Positions 1 through 5,980 of a stretch of 23,081 bases of DNA are shown here, one piece after another; positions within the stretch are counted from its first letter, which is position 1; each line of letters begins with the position of its first letter. The position numbers and the translations under genes were made by a program. The notes under the pieces were generated by a model, which worked only from the letters and a program-made list of their open reading frames with translations, was not told the DNA's origin and searched no databases. This DNA comes from a virus: IMG/VR virus record IMGVR_UViG_3300035698_003803, positions 1 through 23,081 of that record. The stretch is one strand, 5' to 3'.

Positions 1-1
1 A

Positions 2-865
2 CTAGGTATGGCTGATGGCCACACCCACCTTGTAGAGCAGAACGTAGAACAGATTATTAAAAACGGCTTTTCGGAGGAACAGCTAGTTAACTTACGGTTA
101 GCCACAGACTTCTCTAAGAGCAAATCAACTGCCAATAACGGCGGTAACCAATCAGGCGAAGAGGATAATACCATGACTGATGCAGAAAAAGCCGCCGCTT
201 TGAAGGCGAAAGACGACTTAACGTTGCTTAAAAACCAGTTAGCACTGGCCGTAATTATGGGCAGCATGAGTGACGCGCAGAAAGCGCACCACACCACTTT
301 AGACGACGCGGGTAAAGCTGACTTCATCGCTAAATCTGCTGAAGACCGTGAAGCTATCGTTACTGCTGCTGTTAAAGCGGCTGAAGATGATAACGCTGTG
401 GTCTACAAATCTGAAAAGGGCATTGAGTTCTTTAAGAAAGACGACCCTCGTTTGATTCAAATGGCGAAAGACGGTGACATCCAATCAGCACAACTCGCTA
501 AAGCGGCCGAAGTTACGGCCAACCACGAAGTTACTAAGCGCGCGACTGAGCTGTTTAAGAACCTTTCAGGCACTGTTACGGCGCACACTGCACTGTTGAA
601 GTCAGTGGACGCCATTAAAGATGAAACCGTGCGCAAAGAAGTGATGGAAATCTTAGCAAAAAATGACGCGGGAATCGGTGCGATACTTACTGAGCACGGC
701 AGTTCGCATGTTGTCGCTAAAGCAGGTAGTGCTGATGAAGCAAACGCTAAGCTTGAAACGCTAGCCAAAGCGCACACCGCAGCTAACCCTACGGTTAACG
801 CGTTTGATGCTTACGGCATCGTAGCTGACGCTAACCCTGAGCTTTACAAACTAGCAGTCGGTTGA
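2..865 (+). CDS. Prohead scaffold-type protein (possibly fused to the tail end of a head protease), 5' end outside window
   Basis: The frame is open to the left edge. The first ATG (position 8) has no usable ribosome site, so the gene most likely starts upstream. The visible part is about 285 residues, acidic, rich in Ala/Lys/Glu and probably largely helical, with no enzyme motif. It opens with a DGHTH motif and a polar linker (SKSKSTANNGGNQSGEE), then continues as a helical protein. The position just before the decoration and major capsid genes is where tailed phages keep the prohead protease and its scaffold. I infer that it is the scaffold, or the scaffold half of a protease-scaffold fusion as in lambda C/Nu3 or Mu I/Z. 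No protease catalytic residues are visible in this part, so the protease link is inference only. Confidence 0.6.
   Translation, partial: LGMADGHTHLVEQNVEQIIKNGFSEEQLVNLRLATDFSKSKSTANNGGNQSGEEDNTMTDAEKAAALKAKDDLTLLKNQLALAVIMGSMSDAQKAHHTTLDDAGKADFIAKSAEDREAIVTAAVKAAEDDNAVVYKSEKGIEFFKKDDPRLIQMAKDGDIQSAQLAKAAEVTANHEVTKRATELFKNLSGTVTAHTALLKSVDAIKDETVRKEVMEILAKNDAGIGAILTEHGSSHVVAKAGSADEANAKLETLAKAHTAANPTVNAFDAYGIVADANPELYKLAVG
173..865 (+). CDS. Probable nested scaffolding protein from an internal in-frame start
   Basis: An ATG at 173 lies in the same frame as the longer gene. It is preceded by GAGG at 161-164 with 8 bases of spacing, which is a better ribosome site than any other at the left end of the window. 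It falls at the boundary between a Gly/Asn/Ser-rich linker and the helical Ala/Lys-rich body (MTDAEKAAALKAKDD). The product would be 230 residues. In lambda (C/Nu3) and Mu (I/Z) the scaffold is made from exactly this kind of internal start within a protease gene. What is seen is the start and its ribosome site. The separate product is inferred. Confidence 0.5.
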   Translation: MTDAEKAAALKAKDDLTLLKNQLALAVIMGSMSDAQKAHHTTLDDAGKADFIAKSAEDREAIVTAAVKAAEDDNAVVYKSEKGIEFFKKDDPRLIQMAKDGDIQSAQLAKAAEVTANHEVTKRATELFKNLSGTVTAHTALLKSVDAIKDETVRKEVMEILAKNDAGIGAILTEHGSSHVVAKAGSADEANAKLETLAKAHTAANPTVNAFDAYGIVADANPELYKLAVG

Positions 866-907
866 TACCGCTACTATACTTTTTTTAACTTTATTGGAGA
901 AGCTATC

Positions 908-1291
908 ATGGCTTATGAAAGTAATAGAACAATAACGTTACTACCTGTAGTAGCAAACGTTATCAACAAGCACCGTTTCGTGTCCATCCTAGCAGGTGGG
1001 TTAGTAGACGAGACACTCGCGAACGCCGATGCAGTGGGCGTGACTCAGGAAAGTTCAGCGGCAACAGCCTCTGTAGCTGTCCCAATCATGCTGTTAGACG
1101 GTGGTAAAATCGAAGTAGAAGCAGGCGCGACGGTAGCGGCGGGCGTACGAGTTATGTCTGATGCAACAGGTCGAGCTATCACAGCAACAGGCGCAACCGC
1201 GCGTACGCTGGGTTTCTCATTAAATGGCGCGGCAGTTGGCGAAGCTTTGACTATTGTTAGTCAAAAAGCGGCTGGCGAGTTTGTAGCTTAA
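908..1291 (+). CDS. Head decoration / capsid cement protein
   Basis: This 127-residue protein is small, Ala/Val/Gly-rich and probably mostly beta, with the pattern of phage capsid cement proteins (DUF2190-type): a hydrophobic strand, a GGLVDET-like turn, then a GATVAAGVRVMSDATGRA stretch that resembles the 'value-added-to-surface' repeats of this group. It sits between the scaffold and the major capsid gene, the classic place for a protein that binds the outside of the mature shell and stabilises it. The start has a GGAGA site 8 bases upstream. The assignment rests on size, composition and position more than on a catalytic motif. A small head fibre protein is the alternative. Confidence 0.7.
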   Translation: MAYESNRTITLLPVVANVINKHRFVSILAGGLVDETLANADAVGVTQESSAATASVAVPIMLLDGGKIEVEAGATVAAGVRVMSDATGRAITATGATARTLGFSLNGAAVGEALTIVSQKAAGEFVA

Positions 1292-1317
1292 TACTGACAT
1301 TACTAGGAGAATAAATT

Positions 1318-2298
1318 ATGTCTAATCCTTCAGCGAGTGATGTTCATGTTAACACGCCGCTTACTAACTTCGGTCAGCGGTACATACAGTCCGCAGACAA
1401 ATTCATTGCCATGCGCGCAATGCCTAACCTGCCTGTTGGAAAACAGTCGGACCTATACTACGAGTTTAATCGTGGTGACTTCTTACGTGACGAAGCGCAA
1501 GAACGTGCAGACGACGCCGAGTCGGCAGGTAGCGGTTTCCGTTTAGGGACCGACACGTACTTTGCTAAAGTGTACGCTTTCCACAAAGACGTTACTGACC
1601 GTCAGCGTGTAAACTCTGACCAACAAATCAACCTTGATAATGCTGCGACGATTTGGGTTGCGAGCAAAATGTTGATTAAACGCGAAACGTTATTCAACGA
1701 AGCCTTTATGGGCGCAGGTCGTTGGACTACTGAGCTTACTCCTGCAGCGGGCGACAGATGGAATGCGGCTACGAGTGACCCTGTGGTACAGGTTCGTACT
1801 GCTAAGCGTACTATTCAAGGCTTAACGGGCTACATCCCTAACAAGATGATTATCTCCCGTGACGCTTATGACGCTCTGCTCGATAACGATGCTATCTTGT
1901 CACGTATAACTGGTGGTTCTAGTACAGAAACTCCGGCAATGGTCATGAAGCAATTGTTAACTCAGTTGTTCGAGCTAGAAGACATCTTGATTCAAGATGC
2001 TGTCATCAACACGGCTCCTGCGAACATCGCAGACCCTACGGCTGACACTATTGCGTTCTTGAGTGCAGGACAAGCGTTGCTGTATTATGCGCCTAGCGCC
2101 TTGACTCTAGACGAGCCTACCGCTGGTGCTCAGTTCTCATGGACTGGTTACACTGGTGCTACTCCTGCAGGCTTCAGAGCCAGCAAGTTCCGTATGCCAG
2201 CTAGCGTTAAAACAGACCGTGTGGAAGGTGAAATGGCCTTCGACCTTAAAGTCACAGGTCCTGACTTAGGGTACATGTTCTTGGAAGTATTAGGCTAA
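1318..2298 (+). CDS. Major capsid protein (HK97-fold type)
   Basis: This 326-residue protein builds the icosahedral shell. The length, the mixed alpha/beta character, the absence of a signal peptide or catalytic motif, and the position after the decoration gene fit a phage major capsid protein. Recognisable stretches are an N-terminal region with NFGQRYIQS, a DVTDRQRVNSD motif and central helices with KRETLFNEAFM. A beta-rich segment near TGYIPNKMIISRDAYDAL resembles the P-domain region of siphovirus capsid proteins that lack a long N-terminal delta domain. The separate scaffold gene upstream agrees with that. The ribosome site AGGAGA precedes the ATG. A strong terminator follows directly, as expected for the most highly expressed gene of the operon. 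Confidence 0.88.
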   Translation: MSNPSASDVHVNTPLTNFGQRYIQSADKFIAMRAMPNLPVGKQSDLYYEFNRGDFLRDEAQERADDAESAGSGFRLGTDTYFAKVYAFHKDVTDRQRVNSDQQINLDNAATIWVASKMLIKRETLFNEAFMGAGRWTTELTPAAGDRWNAATSDPVVQVRTAKRTIQGLTGYIPNKMIISRDAYDALLDNDAILSRITGGSSTETPAMVMKQLLTQLFELEDILIQDAVINTAPANIADPTADTIAFLSAGQALLYYAPSALTLDEPTAGAQFSWTGYTGATPAGFRASKFRMPASVKTDRVEGEMAFDLKVTGPDLGYMFLEVLG

Positions 2299-2323
2299 TA
2301 CCTAACGGTACTAGCTAACCCCT

Positions 2324-2349
2324 AAAAGGCTGCTTCGGCAGCCTTTTTT
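2324..2349 (+). terminator. Rho-independent terminator after the major capsid gene
   Basis: The stem AGGCTGC / GCAGCCT closes on a stable TTCG tetraloop (2334-2337). It is extended by A:T pairs and followed by six T residues (2344-2349). It lies 25 bases after the capsid stop and ends 25 bases before the next start. It probably cuts down transcription of the neck and tail genes relative to the capsid gene. Confidence 0.9.
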
Positions 2350-2374
2350 ATAATCAACTATGAGGTATAAGCCC

Positions 2375-2824
2375 ATGGCTTTCCAAGGTATTTTTAGACG
2401 TCACAATACGTTCGTGGTAGTTAAACCTATACGTATTACGGCGCAAGACACTCTTGAGGTTGGTACAGTACTCAAGATAGGCGAAAACAACGTAAGGCTG
2501 TTTCAGCTACGTCTATGGTTTAAGCGCCGTAGAATAGGCACTCAAGACAGTCTTTGGGTTAATGAGATACTAGGTGGGTCTAGACGCCCTGAAGGTATGG
2601 CTATCAGCAAAACCCATGACATTAAAAAGTTGGCCGATACTCTCGGGGTTGTAGCCAAAGCTAAAGGCGGCGACAGCGATATCAAAACGCTAGAAGTCTC
2701 CCTGCAGAAAGAGCAAGGAGAAGCGGACGAAGCTAAAGCTAAATTGGCGGCAGCTAAGAAAGAAGCTAAGAACAAGCGCGAACGTGAACGTCGAGCGGCT
2801 AAGAAAGCAGACGGCGCTACGTAG
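2375..2824 (+). CDS. Coiled-coil, Lys-rich protein of the head-tail junction region, function unknown
   Basis: The product is 149 residues. An upstream in-frame ATG at 2360 has no ribosome site, whereas the ATG at 2375 has GAGGT at 2362-2366 with 8 bases of spacing, so I place the start there. The first 65 residues look like a small beta-type domain (VVVKPIRITAQDTLEVGTVL). The last 65 residues are a highly charged helix (KEQGEADEAKAKLAAAKKEA, then KRERERRAAKK), probably a coiled coil or a nucleic-acid-facing tail. In siphoviruses this slot, between the capsid gene and the gp10-like neck gene, often holds a head-tail connector or adaptor. I do not recognise a specific family. The stop codon directly abuts the next gene. 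Confidence 0.65.
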   Translation: MAFQGIFRRHNTFVVVKPIRITAQDTLEVGTVLKIGENNVRLFQLRLWFKRRRIGTQDSLWVNEILGGSRRPEGMAISKTHDIKKLADTLGVVAKAKGGDSDIKTLEVSLQKEQGEADEAKAKLAAAKKEAKNKRERERRAAKKADGAT

Positions 2825-3199
2825 GTGATTAGAGGCCAAAGGCGTAGAGTAATAGGCGAATTGAAAGCCTTTATTCGAGACACTGTCGTAAAAGTGACAG
2901 TAAACGTCACAGCTGAGTTAGGCGAGGACACCCCTAAGGACACAGGGTGGGCAGCTTCGAATTGGATACCTCGTATAGGGGAACGGACGGACACTCCCTT
3001 CGGCTCTAAAGAAGCCGTCAGCGAAGGCGCGAAGGCTTTGGGGCTCGCCGAGGTAGTAACTTCTTACGCCTTGCCCCAATTAGTCCACGTCACCAACCCT
3101 GTTTACTACATTCTAGACCTGAACCTTGGAACCTCAACGCAGGCCCCGAGGTTCTTCGTAGAAACAGCTATTGCCAAAGCGATTAGAAGCGTTGTATAA
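2825..3199 (+). CDS. Neck / tail completion protein, HK97 gp10-like
   Basis: This 124-residue protein starts at a GTG directly after the stop of the preceding gene, which suggests translational coupling. No ATG lies in frame. It shows the hallmark of the HK97 gp10 / tail-component family: an N-terminal helix leading into TPKDTGWAASNW (family form TPVDTGxxxxSW), then a beta-rich part with a tyrosine-containing strand (NPVYYILDLNLGT) and a C-terminal helix. Members sit at the head-tail interface and are needed to join tails to filled heads. The next gene being a tail terminator supports this. Confidence 0.78.
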   Translation: MIRGQRRRVIGELKAFIRDTVVKVTVNVTAELGEDTPKDTGWAASNWIPRIGERTDTPFGSKEAVSEGAKALGLAEVVTSYALPQLVHVTNPVYYILDLNLGTSTQAPRFFVETAIAKAIRSVV

Positions 3200-3230
3200 T
3201 CGGTTTTAATTACAACTTGATGCAAGCAAT

Positions 3231-3638
3231 ATGCCAACACTTAATGAAGCTCGTAAATCAGTTCAAGATAAGTTCATCACCGATTGGGACGATGAGACTA
3301 TCTTCGATTTTGACAACGCTGACTTCGGGCAACCTAGCGGTGCTGTGCAGTGGGTACGCCTCGTCGTACGGAGTACTCTACGGGCGCAAGTCACTATGGG
3401 CGAAACTGGCAACAGGAAGTTTAACTCTAAGGCCGTTATGGCTGCACAGGTATTCGTGCCTGTTGAGACAGGGACTAGCGAGGCAGACAGGTTGTCTACC
3501 AAACTAGCTAACATATTTGAAGGCACTCGCTTTGACGGTCTGAGCTTTTTAGCAGCAGAAACCCGAGAAGTAGGTGAAAGCGGTGGTTTCCACCAATACA
3601 ATGTAACATGTAGTTTCGACTACGAAGACATTAAATAG
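3231..3638 (+). CDS. Tail terminator protein (lambda gpU-like)
   Basis: This 135-residue protein has the features of small siphovirus tail terminators (DUF4128-like). An N-terminal helix (LNEARKSVQDKFITDW) is followed by strands including GAVQWVRLVVRS, and a long helix starting ETGTSEADRLSTKLANIF. The C-terminal strand ends YNVTCSFDYEDI. In the mature virion such a protein forms the ring that ends tail tube growth and contacts the neck. It lies exactly between the gp10-like neck gene and the tail tube gene. No strong ribosome site is seen before the ATG. The AGGAGG site for the next gene overlaps its own stop codon. Confidence 0.8.
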   Translation: MPTLNEARKSVQDKFITDWDDETIFDFDNADFGQPSGAVQWVRLVVRSTLRAQVTMGETGNRKFNSKAVMAAQVFVPVETGTSEADRLSTKLANIFEGTRFDGLSFLAAETREVGESGGFHQYNVTCSFDYEDIK

Positions 3639-3647
3639 GAGGCGGGT

Positions 3648-5165
3648 ATGAGCCGCGTACTGACGAATAACACATCATTATCTTATGCAATTGAAAGCGC
3701 ACTCGGCGTTTTGCCGGGCTCGCCTATTTGGCATGAACTCGAACCTAACACGATAGGTGCTTTTGGTGCTGAGATAACTACGGTAGCCCGTAGCCCGATA
3801 TCAAAGAACCGCCAACGTCGTAAAGGTACTGTAACAGACTTAGACAGCTCTCTTGATTGGGACGGCGACTTAACTCTAACTCATTTCACGGACTTCGCAG
3901 AAGGCTTTTGCTTCAGTGGTGCCGTAAATCAAAACTTAGACTTCGTTGGTAGCAACGGTACTGGGACAGGGTACACTGTTGCCGCACTAGTATCGGCACA
4001 GACAAACAAGTTGCACTTTGCCGCAACAGGTAACACATCTTTGTTGTTTGCCCGTGGCTACGCCGTGGCAGCTAACAACGGCCTTAACCCCTTGGACTCA
4101 CAGCCTATTAACACTGATACTGAGCTTACTACAGCTAACGCCGTGGTTGAAACTGCCCCGTCGAATGCAACCGTAGATATTGCAGGTATTCGAGCTGAGA
4201 CAGGTGACTTAGACGTCACAGTGACGTCGGGCGTAGCTACTATTACAAGTGGCAACGAAACCCCCGTGGCCACTATAGATTTCACCACACTCGGTCTAAC
4301 GCCAGGGCAGTTTGTCCACATCGGTGGCATGCTCGCCGCGCAACAATTTGACGGTAGCCTTGGGTATGGGCGTATTGTGTCTATTGCCGCAGCGGAAATG
4401 GTGCTGGACAAAATCGACGCGACGCTAATTACTGCGGCGGGTACCACTGATACAGTCGACATCTTGTTCGGTCGTTTCATTCGTAACGTACCTACCGACA
4501 ATGCTGAATTTCTAGAGCGCACGTTCCAATTCGAGCAGACGTTCCCTAACTTACAAGCGGTTAGCACTGACATGTACGAGTACGCCAAAGGCAACTTCGT
4601 AGATAGCATAGCTATCACTATGCCTTTAGCAGATAAATCGACAGTAGCTATAGGTTTTATAGGTACTGACACTGAAGTACCTAGCGTAACCCGTAAGACT
4701 AATGCGGCAGCCGCGTTAGCCCCTTCACGCACAGGAGCTTTTAATACCACTTCGGACTGTACCCGTTTACGTATAGCCGAGTTGGACGAGTCAGGAGTTT
4801 ACACTGACTTCAAATCGCTAACAGTCACGCTGTCTAACAACGTATCGCCTGAGAAGGTTCTTTGCAACCTTGGCGCTAAGTACATGAACTTCGGTAACTT
4901 CGAGGTTAACGTCGAAGCGCAGTTAGTATTCAGCGATGTGGGGGTTGCAGCAGCAATTCGTAACAACACCACCATTACCATGGACTTCGGTCTTAAGAAT
5001 GATGACGGTGCGCTGTTTATCGACATCCCGGCGATGACGTTAGGTGGTGGCGGCCGTGATTTCCCTGTGAATGAATCGGTGCTAATTAACACTACTGGTG
5101 AAGCTTTTGCTGACCCTACCTTAAACACCTCAATAGGAATCTCTTTATTCCCTATTGTTCCTTAG
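3648..5165 (+). CDS. Major tail tube protein
   Basis: The 505-residue product matches the large tail tube proteins of YuA-like and marine siphoviruses. The start resembles other members: SYAIESALGVLPGSPIWHELEPN, then FGAEITTVARSPISKNRQRRKGT and TDLDSS. These proteins stack as rings to form the tube through which DNA passes. The middle (about residues 170-290) is a separate beta-rich part (DFTTLGLTPGQFVHIGG) and the C-terminal third returns to tube-like strands (TLSNNVSPEKVLCNLGAKYM). A strong AGGAGG site overlaps the preceding stop codon. Position, size and motifs agree, and the only real alternative is a second tube-like subunit. Confidence 0.87.
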   Translation: MSRVLTNNTSLSYAIESALGVLPGSPIWHELEPNTIGAFGAEITTVARSPISKNRQRRKGTVTDLDSSLDWDGDLTLTHFTDFAEGFCFSGAVNQNLDFVGSNGTGTGYTVAALVSAQTNKLHFAATGNTSLLFARGYAVAANNGLNPLDSQPINTDTELTTANAVVETAPSNATVDIAGIRAETGDLDVTVTSGVATITSGNETPVATIDFTTLGLTPGQFVHIGGMLAAQQFDGSLGYGRIVSIAAAEMVLDKIDATLITAAGTTDTVDILFGRFIRNVPTDNAEFLERTFQFEQTFPNLQAVSTDMYEYAKGNFVDSIAITMPLADKSTVAIGFIGTDTEVPSVTRKTNAAAALAPSRTGAFNTTSDCTRLRIAELDESGVYTDFKSLTVTLSNNVSPEKVLCNLGAKYMNFGNFEVNVEAQLVFSDVGVAAAIRNNTTITMDFGLKNDDGALFIDIPAMTLGGGGRDFPVNESVLINTTGEAFADPTLNTSIGISLFPIVP

Positions 5166-5189
5166 AACACAACTTAACGGAGAAGTAAA

Positions 5190-5621
5190 ATGGCAAACTT
5201 TACTCGCTTAAAAGCACTAGAAGTAACAGCAGATAATGTTGTTGAATATGAAATGCCTGAGCTAGGCCCTAAAGCAGTACTGCTGCTACGTTCGGCTAGC
5301 GAAGGTAACTCAGGGTACATGAACGACCTTTTACGCCTTACCGGGCAGTCCAAGGGCGGCAGACGTAAGAAAGTAGTCGTAGACGCTAAGGCTATGGGTG
5401 ACATGCGCGAATATGACAAAGAGCTTTACCCTAAGCATGTTATCGTAGGGTGGAAGGAGGTGCTAGATGATAAGAAGAAAGCAGTCGCGTTTTCAATCGC
5501 GGAAGCTTCCGACCTTGTCACTCAGCTACCTGACTACCTGTTTGATGAAATGCGGGGCTATGCGAATGACCCGTTGAATTTCTTAGCGGTCATTGACTCT
5601 GAGGAAAAAGGAAAAAACTAG
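5190..5621 (+). CDS. Tail assembly chaperone, upstream frame (gpG-like)
   Basis: This 143-residue soluble protein sits between the tail tube and tape measure genes, the fixed position of the tail assembly chaperones. It is charged, with a central basic stretch (KGGRRKKVVVDAK) and an acidic, helical C-terminal half that ends in EEKGKN. The ribosome site GGAG lies upstream of the ATG. In lambda the equivalent gpG coats the tape measure while the tube polymerises around it. The last two sense codons are AAA AAC, part of a -1 slippery site that fuses a fraction of the product to the following frame. Confidence 0.85.
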   Translation: MANFTRLKALEVTADNVVEYEMPELGPKAVLLLRSASEGNSGYMNDLLRLTGQSKGGRRKKVVVDAKAMGDMREYDKELYPKHVIVGWKEVLDDKKKAVAFSIAEASDLVTQLPDYLFDEMRGYANDPLNFLAVIDSEEKGKN

Positions 5622-5980
5622 CACATCGGCTTCTCTGGGAGCTTCGGTATGAAAGGGATGGTTATCAAGCCGAAGCTGCTATCAGGAAGGGGCGAAGTGT
5701 CCCAGAGTGGTACGAGGATGAACCCGATGTGAACCCCGTTGACGACTTTTACATGAAGTCGTTTAACGACCTAGGTACTGAGCGTAACATAGGGATGTCA
5801 TTAGGCCCAATACCCTGGTCAAAAATGGTGCAGTATGCAGAAGAGTACGGGCTGGAGCCTGACGTTAAAGAAGCATTTGTAGATATAATTCGCACAATGG
5901 ACGTTGCTTTCTTAGAGCACAACGCCACTGAGCAGAAACGTAAAGCCGACGCGGCTAAACCCAAGAAGGTGACGAGATGA
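5190..5980 (+). CDS. Tail assembly chaperone fusion (gpGT-like) made by -1 ribosomal frameshift
   Basis: The -1 frame is open from 5618 to the TGA at 5978-5980 (120 residues), so slippage gives a fusion of 263 residues, read as join(5190..5618, 5618..5980). The second part begins LAHRLLWELRYERDGYQ and contains RSVPEWYEDEPDV and a helical core (PIPWSKMVQYAEEYGL), ending in a Lys-rich tail. It has no start codon with a good ribosome site of its own near the junction. An ATG at 5729 would give only 83 residues and would drop the conserved-looking start. The stop overlaps the tape measure ATG (ATGA). This is the same G/GT logic as in lambda. Confidence 0.87.
5612..5618 (+). promoter_or_regulatory. 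Programmed -1 ribosomal frameshift site, A AAA AAC
   Basis: The heptamer AAAAAAC is in the correct phase (A AAA AAC in frame with the upstream chaperone) and is followed at once by the TAG stop of that frame. A short possible stem (G5629-C5633 with G5638-C5642) starts about 10 bases downstream. A stronger inverted repeat, AGCTTCGG (5640-5647) with CCGAAGCT (5670-5677), overlaps it and could form an alternative or pseudoknotted structure. Confidence 0.9.

Noticed and set aside
4212-4228. 17-base palindrome GACGTCAC-A-GTGACGTC in the tail tube gene
   Set aside because: It lies in a repetitive beta-strand coding stretch (DVTVTS) with no promoter near it, and one such match by chance in 23 kb of coding DNA is not surprising.
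5729-5980. Independent gene starting at ATG 5729
   Set aside because: The frame is open back to the slippery site and the added residues look protein-like. The A AAA AAC heptamer in phase makes a frameshift fusion far more likely.
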